From JAGOMX01 sp041738135 (lineage in GTDB: Bacteria; Pseudomonadota; Alphaproteobacteria; JAGOMX01), in assembly GCA_041738135.1 (NCBI GenBank), contig JBGSQK010000057.1:44251-108250 (forward strand): a stretch of 64,000 bases of DNA, in the 5' to 3' direction. Made by a program: the position numbers and the translations under genes. Positions 47,159 through 55,467 of the stretch are shown in pieces. The notes under the pieces are model-generated. The model saw only the letters and a program-made list of their open reading frames with translations, was not told the origin of the DNA and made no database searches. Numbering within the stretch: position 1 is the stretch's first letter; each line of letters opens with the position of its first letter.

Positions 47159-48223
47159 TTATTTAACAGGCTTATAAAGCAAAACGCACGCTTTAGAAGG
47201 TTTACCAATAGCCGGTTGTTGGTTTTCATCCAGCATTCTTCCTTCATCATCCATATAAAATGCATGGATGGTCTTAAAGCCTACTTGCGCAAAGATATAG
47301 GATAGTCCTTTTACGGTAAACTGATTCTTCACGTTGTGATAATAATCATCTAGGTCAATAACTTCACCAGTAGAAGTATAGGTGCCATCATATATAATAC
47401 CCGGGCGCAATCCGCATGCTTCATCATAGGGTAGGGGAGGGCCTGTTAAATCTAAGCCCTTCGAGCCTTTCTTTTTAGAATAGATTCCAAGGCCAGGACA
47501 TAGGGTTTTGCCTTCCCTGATTTGATAATAAGACCAGGCAAGGGCATTGAAAAAAGGCGTGTCGGCTTGAACCATAAATGCACCATCAAATTCAATGTTG
47601 TCGTATATTCTTTTGGTAAAAATCCGCATGTCCTTCTCTGTAAAGAAATGAAGCACATCGCGACAATAGCCATGCAGGTGCTTTGTCTTTGTCCATTCTG
47701 GTTCTGTTTCAGAAACGAGACTGCACGGAAAGGCGCGATAGTAATTTTTATGGTCTTTGGCTTCATAACCGATAACTTTTTTGGTATTCGTATAAATAGT
47801 TTTGTTAGCCATTGCGACGGTTTCTCTGAAATCCACTGCATCCACTTTGCCACCAGCAAGCACCGCTAAAGTGGCCATAGAACCAAGACCGCAGCCGCAA
47901 TCTATAACACGAATGCGATGGTCAGACGTAGCTGCTTTGCCTGCTATAAAGCTTAAACAGATGTAATCAAACTTGCTGCCTGGCATAAATGTATATCCAA
48001 AATCCTCGTTGGCCGTCCGAGGGGGCGTTCTTGTCTTTGATTCCTTCCTCAAATCTGCTAGAACCTCCAACGCAAGGGCTTTTTTGCTTTGCAAGGCAGG
48101 ATCAAGCCATTGATCTATGGTTGAACCTAAATCGCTAGAGTATGAAGGGCTCGCTGTAACCATAAAAATGATTGCAAGAACTGTTGAAAATTTTCGTATG
48201 TGTGACAATTTTGGACTTACCAT
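47159..48223 (-). CDS. secreted SAM-dependent methyltransferase-like protein
   Basis: 354 residues. A signal peptide with a long n-region ends in MVTASPSYS. Motif I of class I methyltransferases is clear: IRVIDCGCGLGSMATLAVLAGGKVDAVD (about 110-137), with the acidic residue closing strand beta-2, then FRETVAMANKTI. The later DVLHFFTEKD and IEFDGAFMVQAD fit motifs post-I and IV. Methyltransferases normally need cytoplasmic SAM, so an exported one would act in a host or another SAM-containing compartment. Substrate unknown. Confidence 0.75.
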   Translation of the reverse strand: MVSPKLSHIRKFSTVLAIIFMVTASPSYSSDLGSTIDQWLDPALQSKKALALEVLADLRKESKTRTPPRTANEDFGYTFMPGSKFDYICLSFIAGKAATSDHRIRVIDCGCGLGSMATLAVLAGGKVDAVDFRETVAMANKTIYTNTKKVIGYEAKDHKNYYRAFPCSLVSETEPEWTKTKHLHGYCRDVLHFFTEKDMRIFTKRIYDNIEFDGAFMVQADTPFFNALAWSYYQIREGKTLCPGLGIYSKKKGSKGLDLTGPPLPYDEACGLRPGIIYDGTYTSTGEVIDLDDYYHNVKNQFTVKGLSYIFAQVGFKTIHAFYMDDEGRMLDENQQPAIGKPSKACVLLYKPVK

Positions 48224-48306
48224 TTTAAACCTATTCTTTAATAACTAGATAAACTATTGATATGTATTACATAAGTGGAACAATATAGTCAAGTAATTTG
48301 ATTTTC

Positions 48307-48975
48307 TTACAACAACCCCTCCGTCTTGAAAGAATAATGCCTGTTCTTAGCGATGATGATATGGTCATGAAGCAAGATGCCAAGCTGAGTAGATACATTT
48401 CTGATATGCCGCGTCATTTCGATATCTTCAGTGGAAGGTGTTGGATCACCGCTGGGGTGGTTGTGGACGATGATGATAGCCGAGGCACTTAAATCCAGAG
48501 CGCGTTTGACCACTTCCCTGGGGAAGATGGGTGTGTGGTTAATAGTGCCTGTTTGTTGAACCTCGTCAGCAATAAGGCAGTTCTTTGTATCCAGAAAAAG
48601 CAAGCGCAGCTGTTCTTGCTTCAGGTATCCCATACTAAGATGACAATATTCAAGCACTTGGTTCCACGAGCTTAAAATGGGCTTTTGCATAATCTGTTCG
48701 CGCAAAGACCTTGTCATGGTTGCTTGCACAGCTTTGAGAATAGCGATAGCTGTCTCACCCACACCGTTGATCTTTAACAGTGCCACATGTTCAGCGTTTA
48801 GCACGCCTGTCAGGCTGCCAAATTCCTGCAACAGCTCCTTGGCCAAAGGCTTCATATCCGCCCGAGGATTGGCGCCAAATAACAACAACTCCAGTAATTC
48901 GTAATCGCTCAGAGATGTCTCGCCTGCACGTAAAAACCGATCCCGTAAGCGCTGTCTGTGGCCTGTATTTGTCAT
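48307..48975 (-). CDS. radC: RadC family JAB-domain protein
   Basis: 222 residues. An N-terminal helix-hairpin-helix (LLKINGVGETAIAIL) and the JAMM motif IIVHNHPSGDPTPSTED are present. Despite the name, a DNA repair role is not established; JAMM proteins are metal-dependent isopeptidase-like folds. Monocistronic. Confidence 0.93.
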   Translation of the reverse strand: MTNTGHRQRLRDRFLRAGETSLSDYELLELLLFGANPRADMKPLAKELLQEFGSLTGVLNAEHVALLKINGVGETAIAILKAVQATMTRSLREQIMQKPILSSWNQVLEYCHLSMGYLKQEQLRLLFLDTKNCLIADEVQQTGTINHTPIFPREVVKRALDLSASAIIIVHNHPSGDPTPSTEDIEMTRHIRNVSTQLGILLHDHIIIAKNRHYSFKTEGLL

Positions 48976-48996
48976 GGTTAGCTTTAAGTATTATAG

Positions 48997-49070
48997 TGGA
49001 GCGGGTGAGGGGAATCGAACCCCCGTCTTCAGCTTGGGAAGCTATTGCTCTACCATTGAGCTACACCCGC
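48997..49070 (-). tRNA. tRNA-Gly (CCC)
   Basis: 74 bases with CCA; acceptor GCGGGTG/CACCCGC, anticodon loop TTCCCAA (anticodon CCC), T-loop TTCGATT. The anticodon stem has an A-A mismatch at its first pair. Confidence 0.92.
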
Positions 49071-49127
49071 TTTTGTGTGAGTCATCTTAGGGAAAAGAAG
49101 TTGTACTAGCAATAGAATAATTAATAG

Positions 49128-49293
49128 TCCCGTCATCCAGAGCGCAGCTCCGCGTAGCGGAGTAAGCGTGGGATCCAGCAAATGAGTGTCGCTTAGCGAC
49201 TGCCGTATAGATATATGGAGCCGCTTACGCGGCACTCATTCGCTGGATCCTTCGCTTCCTCGGCTTTGCCGAGGCGTGCTCTGGATGACGGGA
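49128..49293. repeat. palindromic MITE-like element between tRNA-Gly and tRNA-Gln
   Basis: 166 bp. TCCCGTCATCCAGAGC.. (from 49128) is repeated inverted at the right end (to 49293). Each arm holds a small hairpin and a GGATCCAG block, and an inner GTCGCTTAGCGAC or CCGCTTACGCGG hairpin. Same terminal design as the element at 51785. Confidence 0.87.
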
Positions 49294-49391
49294 ATATCGA
49301 ATATATAGATGCCCTTACAATTGATGCAACACAAGTGCATATTCTTCTTGCGTTCGTTAATAAATCTGGTTATCTTACCGCTAATTACGTT

Positions 49392-49466
49392 TGGGGCGTC
49401 GCCAAGTGGTAAGGCACCGGTTTTTGGTACCGGCATTCGTAGGTTCGAATCCTTCCGCCCCAGCCA
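49392..49466 (+). tRNA. tRNA-Gln (UUG)
   Basis: 75 bases with CCA; acceptor TGGGGCG/CGCCCCA, anticodon loop TTTTGGT (UUG), T-loop TTCGAAT. It lies 43 bases before psd. Confidence 0.94.
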
Positions 49467-49509
49467 TCTTTCGTTTAGAAGCACAATCAGATGTTTCTCT
49501 GGAGTTCAT

Positions 49510-50208
49510 ATGAGTAATCTACCCTTTAAAGACTTTGTTATCCCCATTCATCGTGAGGGCTGGTATTTTGCATTGGCAGCCGCTGTCCTTACATTTCTTT
49601 TAACCCTTTTCAACCCTAATTTAGGTTGGTTTGGCGCTGTAATCACGGCATGGGTCGTCTATTTTTTCCGTGATCCAGAACGTGTAACTCCTGTGCGTGA
49701 AGGGTTGGTGATTAGTCCTGCGGACGGTATGGTTTTGGCCATTGGTCCGGCAACACCTCCACAAGAATTGTTGTTGGGTGAAGGGCAGTGGACTAAGATA
49801 AGCATCTTTTTAAATATCTTCGATGTGCACATCAACCGCATACCTATCGACGGTGAAATCATAACATCACACTATCGTCCCGGATTATTCCTGAATGCGA
49901 GCCTGGATAAGGCCAGCGAAGACAATGAGCGTCAGGCTTTGTCCATTAAGACTAAGGGTGGCGTTATTATAGGCTTTGTGCAGATAGCTGGCTTAATCGC
50001 TAGACGTATTCGTTGTGATGTAAAAGAAGGCGACCACGTGAAGGCAGGTGCACGCTTTGGCCTGATTCGCTTTGGAAGCCGCGCGGATATTTATCTGCCT
50101 GAAAAAGTAGCCCCCATGGTTATCGTTGGTCAACGTATGATAGCCGGTGAGACGGTGCTGGCCGACCTCAAAAGCAAAGAGTCAGACCGTGTTGGGGAAA
50201 TGAGATAA
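49510..50208 (+). CDS. psd: phosphatidylserine decarboxylase (short, proteobacterial type)
   Basis: 232 residues from ATG 49510 (GGAG 49501-49504); the long upstream frame reads through tRNA-Gln and is rejected. Two N-terminal hydrophobic segments, ISPADGMV, FLNIFDVHINRIP (catalytic His) and IRFGSRADIYLP, where the GS serine becomes the pyruvoyl group on self-cleavage. It makes phosphatidylethanolamine. First of a three-gene operon. Confidence 0.94.
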   Translation: MSNLPFKDFVIPIHREGWYFALAAAVLTFLLTLFNPNLGWFGAVITAWVVYFFRDPERVTPVREGLVISPADGMVLAIGPATPPQELLLGEGQWTKISIFLNIFDVHINRIPIDGEIITSHYRPGLFLNASLDKASEDNERQALSIKTKGGVIIGFVQIAGLIARRIRCDVKEGDHVKAGARFGLIRFGSRADIYLPEKVAPMVIVGQRMIAGETVLADLKSKESDRVGEMR

Positions 50209-50210
50209 GT

Positions 50211-51023
50211 ATGCCTACGAAAAAAGCCATACTGAAAAACGGTAAACCTTTAAAGGTTTCCAGGCAGCGTTTAAAGGCGCTGCCTTTTAGCCGTTTGTTG
50301 CCCAATATTACCACATTGATGGCCCTCTGTACGGGGCTCAGTGCCGTACGTTTTGCCATGGCGGATAAGTATGAGCTGGCCTTTGTGGCCATATTGATCG
50401 CGGCCATCCTGGATGCCATGGACGGCCGTATCGCACGTATGCTCGGTGTGTCCTCACATTTTGGCGCGGAGCTGGATTCCCTGTCAGATTTCGTAAGCTT
50501 CGGCGTGGCGCCAGCGTTGGTGTTGTATGTGGCCAGTCTACATGCATGGCAAGGCTTTGGCTGGGCGATCGCTCTGTTTTTCGTGATTTGCCAGGCATTG
50601 CGTTTGGCGCGCTTTAACACGTCCTTGTTGGATAAAGATGAACAGCCTGATTGGAAGGGTCGTTACTTCATGGGGGTTCCTGCACCTGCAGGTGCATTGC
50701 TTGCTTTATGGCCGTTAGCATTTAGTTTTGCCATGGAAGAAACCTATTCCTTTATGCCCTATATGTATGCGGTGAGTCTTATCGGAACTGGTGCCTTAAT
50801 GGTTTCCAAGCTACCCACCTATTCCACAAAAGGCAGACACATCCCCCAGCATATGGTTCTGCCCTTAATGTTGGGAGCAGGGCTCTTTATCACTGCCCTT
50901 ATCAATGCATTTTGGTTCGCCCTTTCATTTGCGGGAGTGGCATATATTTCCTCCATATATTTCAGCTATCGTTCCTATCAACGCCGCCAAAAGAGTGAAG
51001 TGGAAGTGATGTTAGAGGAATAA
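50211..51023 (+). CDS. pssA: CDP-diacylglycerol--serine O-phosphatidyltransferase
   Basis: 270 residues, multi-pass. The CDP-alcohol phosphotransferase motif is complete: DAMDGRIARMLGVSSHFGAELDSLSD (DG-x2-AR-x8-G-x3-D-x3-D). It makes phosphatidylserine for Psd. Two bases separate it from psd and none from the next gene. Confidence 0.94.
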   Translation: MPTKKAILKNGKPLKVSRQRLKALPFSRLLPNITTLMALCTGLSAVRFAMADKYELAFVAILIAAILDAMDGRIARMLGVSSHFGAELDSLSDFVSFGVAPALVLYVASLHAWQGFGWAIALFFVICQALRLARFNTSLLDKDEQPDWKGRYFMGVPAPAGALLALWPLAFSFAMEETYSFMPYMYAVSLIGTGALMVSKLPTYSTKGRHIPQHMVLPLMLGAGLFITALINAFWFALSFAGVAYISSIYFSYRSYQRRQKSEVEVMLEE

Positions 51024-51665
51024 ATGAAAAGCATAGTGAAGTTGTTGTTGTTATTAATAGTAGGGGTAGTATTAGCGCTCAACGCCGTAGCCGCCAAACC
51101 GGAGAATTGCACGGCCAAACGTGACCATACCAAAATTGCTGACTTCGGAAAATCGGCCATGCCCATAGCTGCATTAACCATTTCCTTGGCCAAAAAAGAT
51201 TGGCTGGGCGCGGCTCTGTCACAAGCATTAGCCCATGGTCTTTATCCACTTAACGACAAACTAGAAGGCAAAATCGGCAAGAAACGCCCCTGCGGCTGTA
51301 GTGGCGCATTTCCTTCCGGACATATGATCATGTATGCCTCCAGCTCTTCTTATCTACAGTACCGCTATGGCTGGGAATACGGTCTGCCGGCTTACGTAGC
51401 AACCATCGTTTTTGCCGCTGATAGAGTAAATAACAAAGCCCATAGTTGGGGCGATATGATAGGCACCTTCGCCATAGTGAATATCTTCACCTACTTGGTA
51501 ACACCAAAGTACGTAGAAGAGCGCATAATCCTGGGCGGTAGAGTAGGGGGCTTGTCCGATATGCAAACATATCTGGAGTATGCAGAAAAAAAATCACCCA
51601 CCTATATCCCCAGCATACAAGTAAGTGGAAAGAATTTTTTGGCTGGCGTATCGGTTAAGCTTTAG
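51024..51665 (+). CDS. PAP2-family phosphatase with signal peptide
   Basis: 213 residues. An N-terminal hydrophobic segment (MKSIVKLLLLLIVGVVLALNAVAA) is followed by the phosphatase motifs KIGKKRP, GAFPSGHM and RVNNKAHSWGD (the R-x5-H-x3-D box). PAP2 enzymes remove phosphate from lipids such as phosphatidate or phosphatidylglycerol phosphate, or from undecaprenyl pyrophosphate. Its place right after pssA suggests a phospholipid role. Confidence 0.88.
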   Translation: MKSIVKLLLLLIVGVVLALNAVAAKPENCTAKRDHTKIADFGKSAMPIAALTISLAKKDWLGAALSQALAHGLYPLNDKLEGKIGKKRPCGCSGAFPSGHMIMYASSSSYLQYRYGWEYGLPAYVATIVFAADRVNNKAHSWGDMIGTFAIVNIFTYLVTPKYVEERIILGGRVGGLSDMQTYLEYAEKKSPTYIPSIQVSGKNFLAGVSVKL

Positions 51666-51699
51666 TGTTTGCTGTTACGGACGATTAAGCCTATTCCGT

Positions 51700-52088
51700 A
51701 CCTCCCCGGCTCAAGGCTAACCTATGCACACATTTTGCAGCAAAATAGGTAATCACTCGCCAAATTTAGCGTAAGCCCTCAGAACCGTCATCCAGAGCGC
51801 GGCTCAGTGTAGCTGAGTTAGCGAAGGATCCAGGCACAAGAGGGCCGCGAAGCGGCTTCCGTATTTACAAAATGTTATGAACAATAATTGTTGAAGGAAA
51901 TTTATGTAATAACTTTCACTTTCTTTGTTGTAACTCTTAATTAATACGGAAGCCGCTTCGCGGCACTTGTGCGCCTGGATCCTTCGCTAATTCAGCTTCG
52001 CTGAGCCGCGCTCTGGATGACGGCGCTCGGAACTAGCTAAATTTCAAAAAATGTTTGCATAGATTAGCCGGCTTAAGGCCGGGTAGGT
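51700..52088. repeat. outer palindromic element, interrupted by a second palindrome
   Basis: Left arm (about 51700-51771) has CTCCCCGGCTCAAGGCTAAC and CTATGCACACATTTT; the right arm (about 52034-52088) carries the inverse, CTACCCGGCCTTAAGCCGGC and CTATGCAAACATTTT. The arms also share AAATTTAGC. They flank the independent element 51785-52023, whose ends are different. Confidence 0.75.
51785..52023. repeat. inner palindromic MITE-like element
   Basis: 239 bp. CCGTCATCCAGAGCGCGGCT.. at 51785 is matched by its inverse ending at 52023, and the arms share GCGAAGGATCCAGGC and ACGGAAGCCGCTTCGCGG. Terminal sequence is the same as in the element at 49128, so they are one family. Confidence 0.87.
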
Positions 52089-52128
52089 TGAAGTATGAGC
52101 TATTCCAGGTATTTGTATAAAACGAACA

Positions 52129-52202
52129 TGGAGGCCGGGACCGGAATCGAACCGACGTACAAGGATTTGCAGTCCTCTGCATAACCACTCTGCCACCCGG
52201 CC
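52129..52202 (-). tRNA. tRNA-Cys (GCA)
   Basis: 74 bases with CCA; acceptor GGCCGGG/CCCGGCC, anticodon loop CTGCAAA (GCA), T-loop TTCGATT. Confidence 0.94.
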
Positions 52203-52322
52203 AAGTTCATGATTTATCTTATTTACGTAAGGGACTCAGGTCAATGGTTAATTTTCAGATAGGGCTGAATTTTAAGGAATGCAGCTCAAGTTGCAAAAAA
52301 ATATGAATAAAACGAATTCCAC

Positions 52323-52925
52323 CTATTTGTCAGCCCGCCTTCGTTTTATATATACATATGACCCGATAAGAACAACAATGCCCACAATTATAAATGCAAA
52401 GTATTTTTGATACTCATGCAGATTGTTGATGTAATAACTGATATCATCAGCGAAGAAATAACCAATCATATACCCGGCTGAGCAGCTCAGAACCGACCAG
52501 ATGATGGCTGCAATACAATTTAAGATCAAAAAGCGTTTAACTTGCACACCGGCCGCGCCAATGATTAGTGGGCTGGCTGTGCGTATGCCATAAATGAAGC
52601 GGAAGCTAAGGATAAACAACGTATTGTGTTTATGAAGGTGGTAAAATACTCTAGTAGAAGCCTTTTTAAGGCTCTCACGATTTTCAATCATGCGAGGGCC
52701 GTATTTACGTCCGACGAAAAACAATATCTGGTCGGCGCCGAAAGAACCTAAAAACGCCAAGACCATCAAAGTAGTCAAGGATATCTGATCATAAACGTAA
52801 GCAAGAGCACTGCACGTCAGAATGACGGACTCGCCTTCAACAAAGGATCCGATAAAGACAATTAAGTATATAGCAGCCGGGCCGTATGCTTGTAACCACT
52901 CTTCCACGGATTTATAACTCCCCAC
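52323..52925 (-). CDS. DedA family inner-membrane protein
   Basis: 200 residues. GPAAIYLIVFIGSFVEGESV, FLGSFGADQILFFVGRKYG and FIYGIRTASPLIIG match the DedA/SNARE-associated core, with four or five membrane segments. Some DedA proteins flip undecaprenyl phosphate or phosphatidylethanolamine; which applies here is unknown. Weak SD. Confidence 0.9.
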   Translation of the reverse strand: MGSYKSVEEWLQAYGPAAIYLIVFIGSFVEGESVILTCSALAYVYDQISLTTLMVLAFLGSFGADQILFFVGRKYGPRMIENRESLKKASTRVFYHLHKHNTLFILSFRFIYGIRTASPLIIGAAGVQVKRFLILNCIAAIIWSVLSCSAGYMIGYFFADDISYYINNLHEYQKYFAFIIVGIVVLIGSYVYIKRRRADK

Positions 52926-53080
52926 ATATAATCACTTTAAATTAACACAATGAGAGCAAAAAATCCATGAAAAGCTTTATGTTGCTGAGGTTGGGGGCTG
53001 CAGTGGTGAAGCATTGAATCAGCCCCGTTTCTTCCCTGCCTAGAACCCACTGCCTGTAAACTAAGGTATCGCAAACCAAG

Positions 53081-53203
53081 TTCCCGTCATTGCGAGCCCC
53101 TCTTGGGGCGTGGCAATCTACTTTTTCAACTACAGCAAACTTATGTATAACGACAGACCAAAGTGGATTGCCACGCCCCAAGAGGGGCTCGCAATGACGG
53201 GAA
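53081..53203. repeat. palindromic element, CGTCATTGCGAGCCCC family (copy 1)
   Basis: 123 bp whose first and last 38 bases are exact inverted repeats, beginning TTCCCGTCATTGCGAGCCCC. Each arm contains the hairpin CCCCTCTTGGGG. A second, more diverged copy is at 53698. Confidence 0.92.
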
Positions 53204-53236
53204 TTGGGGCGTCTCCTGTATTTTTCCTATTAAATT

Positions 53237-53608
53237 TTACTCCTGCGCCGCTTCCTCGTTTACAGGGGCACTCTTTGTATCCCGCTTTGCACAAGCGGAT
53301 TTATACTCATGCAAAGTCTTATCGAAATTGGAAATTTCTCTGCTCAGTTGTCTGCACATATCTTCCGCGGCTTTTTTCTGGCTGGGGATATAACTCAGGC
53401 TCACGGCTGAAGAATACCGAGATTGCAAGGAACGAATCTGTGTCAGTGCTCGAGCTTTGTGGGACTTATCCAAATCGTTCGAGCTATAAACCTCATTAAA
53501 GCGAGAATCCAGGTCCGATTTTAAATGGTCTAATGCCAACGGCGCGGCCATGGCCCCAGAGGCACATAGGCCAGTTAGAACTGCAGTATAGGCTAATGTT
53601 TTTAACAT
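53237..53608 (-). CDS. small secreted hypothetical protein
   Basis: 123 residues from ATG 53608 (AAGGAG upstream; a longer frame begins inside the SD region). Signal peptide MLKTLAYTAVLTGLCASGAMA, then a helical, charged protein with two cysteines and an acidic tail. It lies exactly between two copies of the same palindromic element. No family recognised. Confidence 0.7.
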   Translation of the reverse strand: MLKTLAYTAVLTGLCASGAMAAPLALDHLKSDLDSRFNEVYSSNDLDKSHKARALTQIRSLQSRYSSAVSLSYIPSQKKAAEDMCRQLSREISNFDKTLHEYKSACAKRDTKSAPVNEEAAQE

Positions 53609-53697
53609 GACGGTCTCCTTGGCGCGCATTTTTAAAACATTATAACCATCGGCAATGGAAAGTCTAGGGTCTAATTGAAGTTATAAGTAACAAACCA

Positions 53698-53812
53698 CCG
53701 TCATTGCCAGCCCCTCTTGGGGCGTGGTAATCACCTCTTTCTGCAGCAAGTCGACATAAACGACGAGGTTGCAGTGGATTGCCACGCCCCAAGAAGGGCT
53801 CGCAAGGGACGG
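53698..53812. repeat. palindromic element, CGTCATTGCGAGCCCC family (copy 2)
   Basis: 115 bp, ends CCGTCATTGCCAGCCCCTCT.. and its inverse with several substitutions and a small deletion. Related to the copy at 53081 but more diverged. Confidence 0.87.
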
Positions 53813-53821
53813 ATAACTATT

Positions 53822-54275
53822 TTACAGCTCTCTGAGCAGCTTTTTCACATGATTGAGAGAATTCACATTTTTCCAGATCTGCTCAATCTTACCTTTTTCA
53901 TCAATGAGAAAGCTACTGCGCTCCAGCTCAAACAATTTGATTCCCAAAAGGGGCTTTTTATTCAAGACGCCGTATGCGGCGCATACCTCTTCCTTTTCAT
54001 CTGAAACCAAATCAAAATTCAGATCGTGCCGTTCTTTGAAATCCTCATGGCTCTCGACGGAGTCGCGAGATGCCTATAATGGATATTTTTCTGTCATCGA
54101 ATTCTTCCTTGGCATCTCTGAAAGCACATGCTTCAATAGTGCACCCGGGCGTACGATCATGAGGGTAGAAAAAGAGCAGAACTTTCTTTCCCAAGAAGTC
54201 GGACAAAGCAAGCGTGCCTCCTCCATCCTTAGGAAGGGTAAAGTCTGGGGCTGTATCACCAATAGAAATGCTCAT
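53822..54275 (-). pseudogene. frameshifted Bcp/PrxQ peroxiredoxin
   Basis: The first part starts at ATG 54275 (MSISIGDTAPDFTLP..FYPHDRTPGCTIEACAFRD, with both cysteines) and runs out of frame after IIGIS near 54064-54067. In another frame it continues DSVESHEDFKERHDLNFDL..VSDEKEEVCAAYGV to the stop at 53822. A two-base loss (or one-base gain) restores a ~150 residue Bcp, similar to the intact copy at 44651. It could be decay or a sequencing error. Confidence 0.85.
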
Positions 54276-54355
54276 GACCGTAAATCCTGTCCTGCCAATA
54301 AGCTTATTATACAGTAAAAACCGTCACATACAAAGTAAAAATAAACTAATTGCAG

Positions 54356-54607
54356 CTAATCTTTCTTTTGTTCTTCGTGTTCAATAATAATGGTTCGCTC
54401 TGTTTGATGGATAGTAGTTTCACCAGCTCCTCCACCATTTCTTGGAGGTCCCATGTATTTGGAAATCCATGCATAGGCGATGGAGGCCAAAAGTCCAATG
54501 GCAAGGAACGGCCAAATGATCAAGAATATGGAAAAGATCAGGGCCAGGATGAAGAGGAAAAAACTCACTGCAGCTACCAAAAATAAAACTCTTAACAATG
54601 TTTCCAT
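54356..54607 (-). CDS. small membrane protein, hypothetical
   Basis: 83 residues from ATG 54607, with GGGGG upstream that lies inside the end of the preceding gene. One long hydrophobic region (about 5-48, two helices) and a glycine-rich, charged C-terminal tail ending EEQKKD. It directly follows 54609-55331 and is co-transcribed. No family recognised. Confidence 0.6.
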   Translation of the reverse strand: METLLRVLFLVAAVSFFLFILALIFSIFLIIWPFLAIGLLASIAYAWISKYMGPPRNGGGAGETTIHQTERTIIIEHEEQKKD

Positions 54608-54608
54608 T

Positions 54609-55331
54609 TTAATTCCCCCGTTCAATCAATGCGTTTTCAATGGGTTGGTGGAGTTCGGCCAATTCAATCAGTTCTTTTTGATTTTTTCTATTTTGCAGCC
54701 ATTCCATCATATGTTTTACGGAATATTTCGTACCCTTGAATGCCAATATACCAGTTTGACCTGTCAGTTGCACGGTTTTAATTATGGTCTTGCCCGTATA
54801 ATACACCAAGTCTGGAGATTTAAAGCCTACATAAAAGACAATCATGGTTGTAACGGGCAAGCATGTGGTGAGGCTAAAAACATAAATCAAATTGCACACA
54901 GCGATGTTGGATCCATAGTACATGGCAGCCGTGTAAGCTGCATTTGAAAAGACTTGGTTAGCAATCTGCGCGTAGTAATAAATGGCGGCACTGCCTGCAA
55001 CAACACGAATTGAGTAGTTGCCTACTTTATAGAGCCCGCTGCCCACTAAAAGTGCTGTGCTCTTAATAAGACCAGGTGTTGCCGGTTTTTGCAGCTCAAT
55101 GGTCGAGTCCGCTTGCTGGTCAACGTAATTATTGTCAATGGCAGGGGTCTCATTCAGTTTGGTTGTATTGACCAGTTCAATGGGCTGACGGTTTTGCCCT
55201 TCATAATCATCAACAATAACGGTGGATTCTAAGGGTTCCGCTGAAAGAGTTAAGCCAATGAGAGGGTTAGATGAAACACATGGAGTGCAGAGTGCCAACA
55301 ATAAGAGAGCGGTCGTATAGGAAATGCGCAT
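54609..55331 (-). CDS. secreted or membrane hypothetical protein
   Basis: 240 residues from ATG 55331; upstream ATGs at 55364 and 55355 fall at or before the expected transcription start of the promoter at 55363-55391. Signal peptide MRISYTTALLLLALCTPCVSS, a polar region to about residue 90, two or three hydrophobic helices, and a charged C-terminal helix (LQNRKNQKELIELAELHQP). No family recognised. It is coupled to the small membrane protein. Confidence 0.65.
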   Translation of the reverse strand: MRISYTTALLLLALCTPCVSSNPLIGLTLSAEPLESTVIVDDYEGQNRQPIELVNTTKLNETPAIDNNYVDQQADSTIELQKPATPGLIKSTALLVGSGLYKVGNYSIRVVAGSAAIYYYAQIANQVFSNAAYTAAMYYGSNIAVCNLIYVFSLTTCLPVTTMIVFYVGFKSPDLVYYTGKTIIKTVQLTGQTGILAFKGTKYSVKHMMEWLQNRKNQKELIELAELHQPIENALIERGN

Positions 55332-55362
55332 CTGGTATCTCACAAATCTATCCATTACTATC

Positions 55363-55391
55363 ATTATATAGCAAATGACTTATGGGTACAA
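55363..55391 (-). promoter_or_regulatory. sigma70-type promoter for the 55331-54356 operon
   Basis: Reading the minus strand: TTGTAC (55391-55386), a 17-base spacer, then a perfect TATAAT (55368-55363). Transcription should start about 55356, which rules out the first ATG at 55364. Confidence 0.65.
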
Positions 55392-55408
55392 TGCGGGAGC
55401 TGAAAAGC

Positions 55409-55439
55409 AAAAAACCCAACCTCGAAAGGCTGGGTTTTT
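55409..55439 (-). terminator. intrinsic terminator after mucR
   Basis: AAAAAACCCA pairs with TGGGTTTTT around an inner CCT/AGG stem; on the minus strand the stem is followed by T's, ending the mucR transcript 29 bases after its stop. Confidence 0.88.
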
Positions 55440-55467
55440 GTAATAATAAATGTATTAAAAACAACCC

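Noticed and set aside
49309..49509. 5' extension of the psd frame
   Set aside because: It reads through a complete tRNA-Gln gene; the SD and family N terminus fit ATG 49510.
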